From JBGCED01 sp045106055 (GTDB lineage: Bacteria > Pseudomonadota > Alphaproteobacteria > CBDDJK01): a DNA stretch of 62,031 bases. The DNA lies in NCBI GenBank assembly GCA_045106055.1, contig JBGCED010000007.1:1-62031 (forward strand), given 5' to 3'. Every line of letters starts with the position of its first letter. Position 1 is the first letter of the stretch. The notes beneath the pieces are model-generated. The model had not been told where the DNA came from. It saw nothing but the letters and a program-made list of their open reading frames with translations, and did no database searches. The position numbers were made by a program, and so were the translations under genes. Below, one piece after another: positions 34,392 through 42,964 of the stretch.

Positions 34392-35716
34392 TGTGAAGCC
34401 GTGCCATAGGGTGCCGCAGTGCCATAAGCAACATCTTTGCCGCCATAGCGGCGCACGCGAATATTGCATTGTTCAGCATGACCGACAAAGCCTTCCAACA
34501 TACATAGTCTTGATCCATATTCACCGATCAGCGTTGCGGCTTCATCGCTTTCAATGCGTTGATAGCTATGGGTTTTTAAAAATTTACCAACCCATAGCCC
34601 GCCTGTATAACGCCCCGCCTTTTTGGTGGGCAAAGTGTGATTCGTGCCGATGACCTTATCGCCATTTGAAACATTGGTGCGGGCCCCCAAAAATAATGCG
34701 CCAAAGGAATGCATATGATCCAAAAACCATTGATCGCGATCCGTCATAATCTGCACATGTTCAAATGCTTTTTCATTGGCAACAGCCAGCATTTCATCAT
34801 AAGCATCACATAAAATAACCTCGCCATAATCGCGCCAGCTTACAGATGCGGTCTCTGCGGTTGGCAGAATTTTTAAAATGCGGTCAATTTCTGCCATCGT
34901 GTCATCTGCCAATTTGCGTGAATTGGTGATTAAAATCGCAGGGGAATTATAGCCATGTTCGGCTTGACCCAGCAAATCGGTTGCACATAATTCGCCGTCC
35001 ACCGTATCATCGGCAATGATCATGGTTTCGGTTGGTCCTGCAAATAAATCAATGCCAACCCGCCCATAAAGCTGGCGTTTTGCTTCTGCGACAAAGGCAT
35101 TGCCGGGCCCAACAAGCATATCAACTTGCTTGATCGTTTCCGTGCCAAGCGCCATTGCCCCCACCGCCTGTATGCCGCCCATCACATAAATTTCATGCGC
35201 CCCGCCCAAATGCATGGCAGCAACAATCGCAGGATGGGGCGCGCCATCAACAGGCGGTGCAGATGCAATAATGCGCGGCACGCCCGCAACATTTGCGGTT
35301 AGCACCGACATATGCGCCGATGCCACCATCGGGAATTTTCCCCCTGGGACATAGCACCCCACCGACTGCACGGGAATATTCTTATGCCCCAAAATCACGC
35401 CAGGCATGGTTTCAACCTCAATATCTTTCATGGATGCGCGCTGGGCTTGTGCAAAGGTGCGAATTTGCTTTTGCGCGAATTTTATATCTTCCATATCGCG
35501 GGTTGATAATTTTTGCATTGCTGCTTCAATCTGGGAATCGGTTAAACGAAAGCTTTGCGGTTCATAATCATCAAATTTTGCGCTTAATTCACGCACAGCC
35601 TTGTCCCCGCGTGCTTCAATATCTTGTAAGGTTGCTTCCACCACCGCGCGCACTTTTGCATCATCTTCGGCGCGTTCTGATTCGGGCTTTCCTGATTTAA
35701 GATAATTAATGGTCAT
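34388..35716 (-). CDS. Histidinol dehydrogenase-like (HpsN-type) dehydrogenase
   Basis: The 442-residue protein belongs to the HisD superfamily, NAD-linked zinc enzymes that oxidise an alcohol through the aldehyde to a carboxylate. Zinc and catalytic residues are conserved: Q251-x-x-H254 (GQAEHGYNSPA), Glu319-His320 (FEHVQIMT), Asp353 and His360 (GTNHTLPT) and His413 (VGHAEQC). No histidine genes are near; the catabolic context suggests an HpsN-like enzyme, HpsN being the sulfopropanediol dehydrogenase of this superfamily. The actual substrate is not readable. It follows the ABC ATPase gene by 37 bp. Confidence 0.9.
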   Translation of the reverse strand: MTINYLKSGKPESERAEDDAKVRAVVEATLQDIEARGDKAVRELSAKFDDYEPQSFRLTDSQIEAAMQKLSTRDMEDIKFAQKQIRTFAQAQRASMKDIEVETMPGVILGHKNIPVQSVGCYVPGGKFPMVASAHMSVLTANVAGVPRIIASAPPVDGAPHPAIVAAMHLGGAHEIYVMGGIQAVGAMALGTETIKQVDMLVGPGNAFVAEAKRQLYGRVGIDLFAGPTETMIIADDTVDGELCATDLLGQAEHGYNSPAILITNSRKLADDTMAEIDRILKILPTAETASVSWRDYGEVILCDAYDEMLAVANEKAFEHVQIMTDRDQWFLDHMHSFGALFLGARTNVSNGDKVIGTNHTLPTKKAGRYTGGLWVGKFLKTHSYQRIESDEAATLIGEYGSRLCMLEGFVGHAEQCNIRVRRYGGKDVAYGTAAPYGTASQ

Positions 35717-35753
35717 TGATCTTTATCCTTAATGATGTTCTTTAAAAAAAGCT

Positions 35754-36797
35754 TTAATGCAATCTTATCCCTGTTTTTGCATCAAATAAATGGCAAATGC
35801 TGGCAGGAATTGCGCCCGATACGGCATCGCCGATTTTTGCGCGAAATGTTTTTGGGGCTTTGATTGATACAAGCGCGCCCCCAACCTTGACGGTAATCAT
35901 GGTTGCATCCCCCAACAATTCAAGTGAATAGATGGGTGCGCTAATTTCGCCATGATCGGCAAGGCTGGCATCTTCGGCTCTAAAGCCAAGGGTAACCGCG
36001 CCATCAGCGCCTTCTAGTCCGCTAATTTTAACTTTATCAGCCGTAAAAACGCCATTTTCAAGCACACCTTCTATTAAATTCATCGCAGGATTGCCAATAA
36101 AGCCCGCCACAAAGGCATTTGCAGGGCGGTCATAAATTTCGGTCGGGGTTGCAACTTGCTGCACAATTCCCTTATACATCACAACAACACGATCAGCTAG
36201 GGTCATGGCCTCAATTTGATCATGGGTCACATAAACGGTGGTGACCTTTAATTCATGCGATAGATTTTTAATTTGCGCGCGGGTTGATACCCGCAATTTT
36301 GCATCCAAATTGGATAGGGGTTCATCCATTAAAAACACATTTGGACGGCGAACAATCGCCCTTGCCAGCGCAACCCGCTGTCTTTGCCCGCCAGATAATT
36401 CAGCGGGTTTACGATGCAGAAAATCATTTAATTCCACCATGTCGGCGGCACGGCGCACCCGCTTATCCTGTTCATCTGGATCGGATTTTCGAACCTTTAG
36501 CGGGAAGCGGATATTTTCATAGACATTTAAATTTGGATAAAGCGCATAGCTTTGAAACACCATCGCAACATTGCGGTCCTTGGGATCAAGATCATTGACG
36601 CGTTGATTATCAATAAAAATATCCCCCTCGGACGCATCTTCAAGCCCCGCAATCATGCGCATGGTTGTGGTTTTACCGCAGCCCGAAGGACCAAGCAGCA
36701 CAAGAAATTCCTGATCCGCAATGGTAAGGTCAAATTTATGAACGCCAACAAAGTCGCCCCAGCGTTTGGAAAGATTGCGCAGTTGAATTTCGGCCAT
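35754..36797 (-). CDS. CUT1-type sugar ABC importer ATPase (MalK/UgpC family)
   Basis: This ATPase energises the CUT1 importer encoded on the other strand. It has Walker A GPSGCGKTT, signature LSGGQRQRVALARA, Walker B FLMDEPLSNLDAKL and a C-terminal TOBE/OB domain (VTLGFRAEDASL). I begin at 36797, where an AAGGATG ribosome binding site precedes the ATG; a frame to 36821 adds eight residues. It is the first gene of the ten-gene minus-strand operon and lies 48 bp downstream of the nearer LacI-type operator. Confidence 0.93.
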   Translation of the reverse strand: MAEIQLRNLSKRWGDFVGVHKFDLTIADQEFLVLLGPSGCGKTTTMRMIAGLEDASEGDIFIDNQRVNDLDPKDRNVAMVFQSYALYPNLNVYENIRFPLKVRKSDPDEQDKRVRRAADMVELNDFLHRKPAELSGGQRQRVALARAIVRRPNVFLMDEPLSNLDAKLRVSTRAQIKNLSHELKVTTVYVTHDQIEAMTLADRVVVMYKGIVQQVATPTEIYDRPANAFVAGFIGNPAMNLIEGVLENGVFTADKVKISGLEGADGAVTLGFRAEDASLADHGEISAPIYSLELLGDATMITVKVGGALVSIKAPKTFRAKIGDAVSGAIPASICHLFDAKTGIRLH

Positions 36798-36841
36798 CAG
36801 ACATCCTTCAATGATTAACACACTTAGATATTTAATATGAT

Positions 36842-36859
36842 TTTTGCATACGATTGCAT
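36842..36859 (-). promoter_or_regulatory. LacI-type operator, copy 1
   Basis: On the minus strand this reads ATGCAATCGTATGCAAAA. Its core TGCAAT-CG-TATGCA is an imperfect palindrome with the central CG typical of LacI-family sites. It lies 45 bp before the ABC ATPase start codon, where it could block the minus-strand promoter. Confidence 0.75.
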
Positions 36860-36972
36860 TATTATTACCCTTGATTTATCCATAAATGCAAGTGTTTTTT
36901 ATGAATTTTCTGCCTGTTAAGCATGAATTTGTGACTTGCAAAATGCAAATTTATTGTGTAGAGATAATATCT

Positions 36973-36990
36973 ATGCAATCGTATGCAAAA
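36973..36990 (+). promoter_or_regulatory. LacI-type operator, copy 2
   Basis: On the plus strand this reads ATGCAATCGTATGCAAAA, identical over 18 bp to copy 1 but in the opposite orientation, 77 bp before the solute-binding protein gene. A palindrome TTGCA-AAA-TGCAA (36936-36948) lies between the two and may be an extra half-site pair or part of a promoter. Confidence 0.75.
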
Positions 36991-37067
36991 CTTGCACCCC
37001 GATTTAATCAGGTTTATTAATTTCGTTAATAAATATATCAAAAAACAAAAGGTCTGGAGAATAAAGG

Positions 37068-38330
37068 ATGAAAAATTTAGCAAAAATAGGGTTCGCTTCC
37101 GCGATTGCGGTATTAAGCAGCGCTTCATTTTTGGGGGCGGGCAATCATGCAGCTGCTCAAATGGCAAATTGCGCCGTTGATACGGGGCAGGTCAGCATTG
37201 TTGGCAATGAATTTCCTGCAATTCATACGGTTGCAAATGGCGCAGCCAAATGCAAGGGATTGACGGTGACTTCCAATCTAACTTCTGAACATCAAACCAT
37301 TAATGTTCCTGGCATGAAAGGCAACCCTGCTGAATATTCATCGGCGATCATTGCAAATTCATCGGTTGTTGCGCTTATTAACGAGGATGTGATTCGCCCC
37401 CTAGATGATTTGGTTGCAAAATATGGCGCGGATATTCCCAAACACCGCCTGATTACGATTGATGGCAAAATCTATGCGGTTGCTTTTATGGCAAATGCGC
37501 AAACGCTTGCTTATCGCAAGGATGTGCTTGAAAAAATTGGGGCGGCAGTGCCAACCAGCTATGAAGAAATGCTTGATGCTGCGGAAAAAATCCGTGCAGC
37601 TGGGATCAGCCAATATCCCGTTGGTGGGGCTTATGCAGCGGGCTGGAACCTAGCCGAAGAATTTGTGAATATGTATATTGGTCATGGCGGGGATTTTTTC
37701 AAAGCAGGAACGGCTGAAGTTTCAGTGAATAATGCGCGCGGAATTGCTGCTTTGGAAGTGATGAAAGCGCTTACCGAATATATGAATCCAGATTTTCTAA
37801 CCCATGATTCAAATGCCACCAACGCCGAAATGGAAGCTGGCAATGTGATGCTGATGAATATGTGGGGATCACGCATGGGTGTGCTGATGGATGATGAAGG
37901 CGCAGCCCCCGAAGTTTATGAAAATATTGCGGTTGCAGGCCCAATGACGGTCGGCGGCGGTAATATTCCAGCAACCACCTTGTGGTGGGATGGCTGGACG
38001 GTTGCCAAAAACTTGTCAGATGAAGATGCTGCAGCAACCTTTGTTGCGCTAGCCCATGGTTCAAGCCCCGCAATTTTAAATGATGAAACCATGTCGCAAG
38101 CAGTATGGATGATTGATGGCTATGAACCAGCACCCGTCAATGATGGTGTGTTTGCCGCAATTAGCGCAAATGCAAAGCCTTATCCAATGCTGCCCTTTAT
38201 GGGATTGCTGCATACAGCGCTTGGCAATAATTTGGGTGATTTCTTGCAAGGCAAAGAAAGTGCAGCCCAAGCCCTATCAGATGTTGAGGCGGCTTATACC
38301 GCAGCAGCAACCGAAAAAGGCTTCCTGTAG
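37068..38330 (+). CDS. CUT1-type ABC importer solute-binding protein
   Basis: This 420-residue periplasmic protein of the extracellular solute-binding family 1 has a signal peptide with a cleavage site near AAAQ (about residue 31). Typical blocks include AVAFMANAQTLAYRKDVLEK, PTSYEEMLDAAEKIRAAG and TTLWWDGWTVAKNLSDEDAA. It delivers its ligand to the permeases encoded downstream. A ribosome binding site AAAGG precedes the ATG. Trp and acidic residues in the pocket fit a sugar, polyol or other polar ligand, but that is inference. It is the first gene of the plus-strand operon. Confidence 0.92.
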   Translation: MKNLAKIGFASAIAVLSSASFLGAGNHAAAQMANCAVDTGQVSIVGNEFPAIHTVANGAAKCKGLTVTSNLTSEHQTINVPGMKGNPAEYSSAIIANSSVVALINEDVIRPLDDLVAKYGADIPKHRLITIDGKIYAVAFMANAQTLAYRKDVLEKIGAAVPTSYEEMLDAAEKIRAAGISQYPVGGAYAAGWNLAEEFVNMYIGHGGDFFKAGTAEVSVNNARGIAALEVMKALTEYMNPDFLTHDSNATNAEMEAGNVMLMNMWGSRMGVLMDDEGAAPEVYENIAVAGPMTVGGGNIPATTLWWDGWTVAKNLSDEDAAATFVALAHGSSPAILNDETMSQAVWMIDGYEPAPVNDGVFAAISANAKPYPMLPFMGLLHTALGNNLGDFLQGKESAAQALSDVEAAYTAAATEKGFL

Positions 38331-38355
38331 GCTTTCTTTTAATCTTTAGTGACTT

Positions 38356-38390
38356 AAAAAGGGGCGGCATTTAAACCGCCGCCTCTTTTT
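38356..38390 (+). terminator. Terminator-like hairpin after the solute-binding protein gene
   Basis: The arms AAAAAGGGGCGGC and GCCGCCTCTTTTT pair over 13 positions with one G-T wobble around a nine-base loop, followed by a short run of T. It lies between the binding-protein gene and the first permease gene, so partial termination would make more binding protein than permease, as in many sugar importers. Confidence 0.8.
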
Positions 38391-38412
38391 CTTTAAACAG
38401 GCATTTGCGATC

Positions 38413-39435
38413 ATGAAACATAAAACATTTTGTATGTTTGTGCTGCCATCTTCCTTGGCGATGATCTTTTTTATTTTTTTACCGCTGATTTCAATTGTCA
38501 TGCAATCCGTATATGTTCCCCATGAACAAGTGATTGTGACGGTTGAAAATTGCGGTCCCTTTGGCTGCACCGAATCAACGATCATCGATCAAGAAGCAAC
38601 TGCAAAGCTTGCCGAGGATAAGCCCTTTGGGCGTTTTGCGGGCGCAGCAACCTATCTTGATCGCGGGCATTTGGCAGTTGATGAGCTTAAAGCCGCATGG
38701 CAGGCAAAAAATGGCTGGCGCGAATTTGGCGCGCGAATGCTTAACCTTCCCTTTTATAATGCGCTGGCATTTACCTTAACCTATACTTTGATCGTTACCC
38801 CGCTTGTTATTATTCTTGGCTTTATGATTGCGGTTGCGGTAAATGGTGTGCTGCGCGCAATCAGAGGCCCGTTGATCTTTATGTCGCTGCTGCCAATGAT
38901 CATTACCCCGCTTGTTGGCGCGCTTATCCTATTTTGGATGGTGGATGCGCGCGGGGTGGTTGGGGCGACCTTGCAAATCATGGCGGGCGATCCGTCTTTG
39001 TCTATTAAAGCATCCACCCCGCTAATGTGGATCATGTTGATGGTATATGGCGTATGGCACGGCGCGCCTTTTGCCTTTATTGTGTATTATGCAGGGCTGC
39101 AAACCGTAAATACAGACACGATAGAAGCGGCGATGATTGATGGCGCAACCCGCTTGCAGCGCATTCGCTATGTCATTGTCCCCCATCTTGTGCCGCTAAC
39201 CACCTTTATTGCATTGATGCAGATTATGGATAATTTCAGGGTGTTTGAACCGATTGTAAGCTTTGCGGCTTCTGCGCATGCAACCTCGCTAAGCTGGGCG
39301 ATTTATAATGATCTTGGCGGGGAAACGCGGCAATTATCCTCGGCGGCGGCAACATCGGTTTTAACGGTTGCCTGTATTGTCATTCTGTTGATGCCTGTGC
39401 TGATTAGAACTTGGCGCGATTTTGGAAAGAAATAA
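38413..39435 (+). CDS. CUT1-type ABC importer permease 1 (MalF-like)
   Basis: This 340-residue inner-membrane permease has the EAA loop EAAMIDGATRLQRIRYVIVP near residue 240, used to contact the ATPase, and at least six membrane segments. A long periplasmic insert (about residues 40-110) follows the first helix, as in MalF-type partners. It comes after a terminator-like hairpin and precedes the second permease by four bases. Confidence 0.93.
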   Translation: MKHKTFCMFVLPSSLAMIFFIFLPLISIVMQSVYVPHEQVIVTVENCGPFGCTESTIIDQEATAKLAEDKPFGRFAGAATYLDRGHLAVDELKAAWQAKNGWREFGARMLNLPFYNALAFTLTYTLIVTPLVIILGFMIAVAVNGVLRAIRGPLIFMSLLPMIITPLVGALILFWMVDARGVVGATLQIMAGDPSLSIKASTPLMWIMLMVYGVWHGAPFAFIVYYAGLQTVNTDTIEAAMIDGATRLQRIRYVIVPHLVPLTTFIALMQIMDNFRVFEPIVSFAASAHATSLSWAIYNDLGGETRQLSSAAATSVLTVACIVILLMPVLIRTWRDFGKK

Positions 39436-39439
39436 ATCT

Positions 39440-40321
39440 ATGACCAATAAAGCACAGCAAAAACCCTATTATCTCAGCCTATTTATTTTGATGGTGCTTG
39501 GCTTTTGGATCATCCTGTCCGCAGGGCCTTTTTTATGGACTTTATGGGGATCATTTAAGGTTGAGGGCGATTTTTTCTCCAAGGCAGATTGGGCAGCTGC
39601 TTTAACAGGCGAATTGACGCAAGTTGAAACAGGCGGGCATTTTACAGGCGATGGCTATTATGGTGCTTGGATCAAAGAAGGCTTTTGGCGTGCCGCCCTA
39701 AATTCATCGATTGTCTGCGTATTTGTGGTGATGATTTCGCTAACCCTTGGCACGCTTGGCGGCTATGCCTTATCCCGATCCACCGAACGCTATGCGTTTT
39801 GGTTTTTAATCATCGCGCTTGTGTTTCGCGCATTGCCGCAAATCACACTGGTTTCTGGCTATTTGCCTGTATTTTTTAATTTGAATATGTGGGGGCATCT
39901 GCCCACCGCGATTGTGGTTCTAATTGCAATTAATCAGCCCTTTACCCTATGGATGCTGCATTCTTTCTTTAAAAATATTCCCAAAGACCTTGATGAAAGC
40001 GCAATGGTTGACGGCTGCAATCGCTTTCAAGCGTTCCGCCATGTCATTATCCCCGTCATGTGGCCAGGGGTGATCACAACGGGCTTATTTTCATTCTTGC
40101 TTGCCTATAATGATTTTGCGGTGACCGCGATGATCCTATCCAAGGAAAATCAAACCATGATCCCTAAAATTGCGGGCTTCCTTGGCACAACCCAAACCAA
40201 AGGCAATGTGATGTTTGCGGTTGCTGCGGTTGTGTCGGTGACTGCGCCCTTATTTATTATGGTGATGGTGTTCCAGCGCCAAATCGTATCTGGATTAACG
40301 GCGGGCGCGATTAAAGGATGA
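39440..40321 (+). CDS. CUT1-type ABC importer permease 2 (MalG-like)
   Basis: Second transmembrane subunit, with EAA loop ESAMVDGCNRFQAFRHVIIP and typical helices (TLGTLGGYALSRSTERYAFW). I start at the ATG at 39440, five bases after the stop of the first permease; a TTG at 39422 in the same frame is unlikely. The stop overlaps the next gene's ATG (ATGA), coupling it to the third NTF2-like protein. Confidence 0.92.
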   Translation: MTNKAQQKPYYLSLFILMVLGFWIILSAGPFLWTLWGSFKVEGDFFSKADWAAALTGELTQVETGGHFTGDGYYGAWIKEGFWRAALNSSIVCVFVVMISLTLGTLGGYALSRSTERYAFWFLIIALVFRALPQITLVSGYLPVFFNLNMWGHLPTAIVVLIAINQPFTLWMLHSFFKNIPKDLDESAMVDGCNRFQAFRHVIIPVMWPGVITTGLFSFLLAYNDFAVTAMILSKENQTMIPKIAGFLGTTQTKGNVMFAVAAVVSVTAPLFIMVMVFQRQIVSGLTAGAIKG

Positions 40322-41304
40322 GCTTTCAAGCAGAAAAAGCCTTGGTGCGCGCTTATTATGATGCGCTTGCAGCCGCAACGCCAGATTCTGTTGATGCTGT
40401 TTTGGGCAAATATATCGCAGATCACTGGCTGTGGCGCGGGATGCACCCTTTTCACGAACAAATCGGCGCGCCAGCCGTGGCAAATGCGTTCTGGAAACCC
40501 TTTTTAAATGCCTTTCACACAGTACGCCGCCGCCAAGATGTGTTTATGGCTGGGGAAAATGAAATTGATGGGTTTCAATCGGTGTGGGTGGTTTCCATGG
40601 GGCATTTGATGGTGCTGTTTGATCGCCCTTTTTTAAACATTCCCCCCACCCGCAAATTAACGATGATCCGCTATGCTGAATTTAACAAGATAGAGCATGG
40701 TAAAATTACAGAAACTGCCTTTTTTTGTGATTTATTGCATTTGATGCGCCAAGCGGGGTTAAATCCGCTGCCACTACAAACGGGGCAGCATCTGATCCAG
40801 CCAGGGCCTGCCACCCATGATGGGCTGCTATTTGATGATGCGGATCGGAATGCGGGCAACGCCACCCTTGCCTTAATCAACAGGATGATTAATGATATTA
40901 ATGATCATGGCGCGCTTACCCCGCAGCAAGAATTATCCCGCACATGGCATGATGATATGATCTGGTGGGGACCAGAGGGGATCGGTGCGACCTATGGCAT
41001 TGATCGCTATATTGAACAGCATCAAAAACCCTTTCGCACCCAAATAGCGGATCGCAAATTTAACGGGCATATTTGCAGGCTGGCTGAGGGGGATTTTGGC
41101 GGCTTTTTTGGCTGGCCCAATTTAACGGTAACCCCAATCGGCGATTATATGGGGCTTCCAGCCACCCACCAACCAGCCGATATGCGGGTTGTGGATATTT
41201 ATCGACGCGATGGCGATAAGCTTGCGGAAAATTGGATATTCATCGATATGCTGCATTTTCTAAACCAGCAAGGAATCGATATTTTAAAAAAGATAGTGCC
41301 TTGA
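40318..41304 (+). CDS. Tandem NTF2-like (SnoaL-type) protein, paralogue 3
   Basis: This 328-residue protein is the closest match to the paralogue at 33330. Both carry FLNIPPT, then an MIRYAEF or MRYHEF segment, in the first half, and WWGPEGIGATYGI in the second. It has two NTF2-like halves split near residue 170. Its ATG overlaps the permease stop, so it is made with the importer. A role in processing or binding the imported compound just after entry is plausible, but no catalytic residues can be named. Confidence 0.8.
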   Translation: MSFQAEKALVRAYYDALAAATPDSVDAVLGKYIADHWLWRGMHPFHEQIGAPAVANAFWKPFLNAFHTVRRRQDVFMAGENEIDGFQSVWVVSMGHLMVLFDRPFLNIPPTRKLTMIRYAEFNKIEHGKITETAFFCDLLHLMRQAGLNPLPLQTGQHLIQPGPATHDGLLFDDADRNAGNATLALINRMINDINDHGALTPQQELSRTWHDDMIWWGPEGIGATYGIDRYIEQHQKPFRTQIADRKFNGHICRLAEGDFGGFFGWPNLTVTPIGDYMGLPATHQPADMRVVDIYRRDGDKLAENWIFIDMLHFLNQQGIDILKKIVP

Positions 41305-41420
41305 AATTAAGGGCGCGCAGATAAGTTAAAAAAAACATTGCCAGCATGATAAGAATCCTTTAGCTTAATAATTCTAAATGTATCTTTTAAACCAACAAGA
41401 TATTGCAAAGGAAAGAAAAA

Positions 41421-42932
41421 ATGAGTGATATGGTAAAAACAAAAAATTCAAAAACCAACGATTCAGCAGCAAGTGATGCGGTTGAAGTTCAAGATATTCA
41501 AGTTCAAGATATTGATACCAATATTGAAACGGGCGATGAAGCTTCACCAGAAGCTCCTGAATTAAATTATAATATCTCAGAATTTATGAATTTGGATGAA
41601 GAAGCATTGGTCATTGCTGCGATCAAGGCGTTTTCTGATGAACAGGATATTATGAAATCAATGACGATTTGCCGCTTGGCAGTGCGCAAATCCGTGACCA
41701 ATCATCGGGCATGGTCGCATCTTGGCACATTATTATTTATCACCCGCAAGCTTGAAGCTGCGATTGGTGCTTTTAAAAAATCGCTGCGCATTGAACCCGA
41801 AGAATATGCAAATTGGATCAATCTTGGCAATGCCCTATTGCGTGTTGCACGGGTGGAAGAAGCCTTGGAAGCGTTTGAACGCGCTGCCGAGCTTGAAGCT
41901 GGCGATGCTGCAATTTATAATTCCATCGCGCAATGCTATCAAGATTTGGGGGAGTATGACAAATCGCTTGATGCGCTGCGCCGCGCTGAATTGCTTGGCA
42001 GCAAAGACCCCAATCTTAAATGGAACCGCACCCTTACCCAATTAATGCAGGGAAATTATGAAGAAGGACTTGCAGGGTTTGAAGCACGCTGGGAAATGAG
42101 AGGCGCACAGCCCAGATATGACATGGATAAGAAATGGGACGGCACCATTACAAAAGGAAAACAGGTGCTAATCTGGTCGGATTCTGGTTTTAATGATATT
42201 ATTATGATGTCGCGCTTTGTGCCTTTGGCAGTTGAAAAAGGGCTTGATGTTATTTTTGAAATTCCAGCTGAAACCGCACGGATGTTCCAAGAAAGCCCGT
42301 TATTTCAAAAGATTAAATTAGCGCCCTTTACCAAAGAACCTAGTTCTTATGGGGGGGATCATTTGCCGTTATCATCCTTGGCTTCCGCGCTTGGATATAC
42401 CAATTCTTCAAATGTTCCAAATGTGCCTTATTTGCAAGCACCGCAAGCGCCAAGAATTCGCAGCGACCTATTTAAAGTTGGGATCGTGTGGAATGGTGCA
42501 AGTCGCCGTGTGCCTGATCCAAATCGCGTTTTGCCGCTGCGCCATGTCGCAAGATTGGCAGACAGCCCAAACACCGAATTTTATTCGTTGCAACGCGGCG
42601 GTGCGGAAAAGGAATTGGTCAATACAGGTTTTGATTATTTAATTTCCAATATGGGATCATTATGCCGCGATTTGGCGGATGTGGCTGCATTTTGTGAAAA
42701 TCTTGATCTGTTTATCACGGTGGATAGCTATCAAGCCCATATTGCTGCTGCAATGGGTAAGAAAGTATGGCTGCTGTTGGGAACAACCCCTGATTGGCGC
42801 TGGCAGTTAAAGCAAGCCACAAGCCCATGGTATAAAAACATTAAATTATACCGCAGAACTGACCGTTTGCATTGGGATGATTTGATTGAAAAAATCAGAC
42901 TGGATTTGATTAAGGAAGCCAAAGGCAGCTAA
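41421..42932 (+). CDS. TPR protein with glycosyltransferase-like domain
   Basis: This protein of about 503 residues has an acidic disordered N-terminus, then TPRs (LGTLLFITRKLEAAIGAFKK; AIYNSIAQCYQDLGEYDKSL). The C-terminal half shares the GT-B-like layout of TPR glycosyltransferase-like proteins: VGIVWNGASRRVPDPNRVLP, LDLFITVDSYQAHIAAAMGK and SPWYKNIKLYRR. I start at the ATG at 41421, six codons inside a TTG-started frame. It is a smaller relative of the 816-residue protein at 5794 and lacks that protein's Lys/Gln insert. The acceptor is unknown; flagellin or surface-polymer modification is a guess. Confidence 0.75.
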   Translation: MSDMVKTKNSKTNDSAASDAVEVQDIQVQDIDTNIETGDEASPEAPELNYNISEFMNLDEEALVIAAIKAFSDEQDIMKSMTICRLAVRKSVTNHRAWSHLGTLLFITRKLEAAIGAFKKSLRIEPEEYANWINLGNALLRVARVEEALEAFERAAELEAGDAAIYNSIAQCYQDLGEYDKSLDALRRAELLGSKDPNLKWNRTLTQLMQGNYEEGLAGFEARWEMRGAQPRYDMDKKWDGTITKGKQVLIWSDSGFNDIIMMSRFVPLAVEKGLDVIFEIPAETARMFQESPLFQKIKLAPFTKEPSSYGGDHLPLSSLASALGYTNSSNVPNVPYLQAPQAPRIRSDLFKVGIVWNGASRRVPDPNRVLPLRHVARLADSPNTEFYSLQRGGAEKELVNTGFDYLISNMGSLCRDLADVAAFCENLDLFITVDSYQAHIAAAMGKKVWLLLGTTPDWRWQLKQATSPWYKNIKLYRRTDRLHWDDLIEKIRLDLIKEAKGS

Positions 42933-42964
42933 ATTCAATTTAATTTAGTTCAAAATAAAATGGA

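Noticed and set aside
34388..35716. Histidine biosynthesis gene hisD
   Set aside because: Although the zinc residues match, the neighbours are an importer and catabolic enzymes and there are no his genes, so a catabolic HpsN-like role is more likely.
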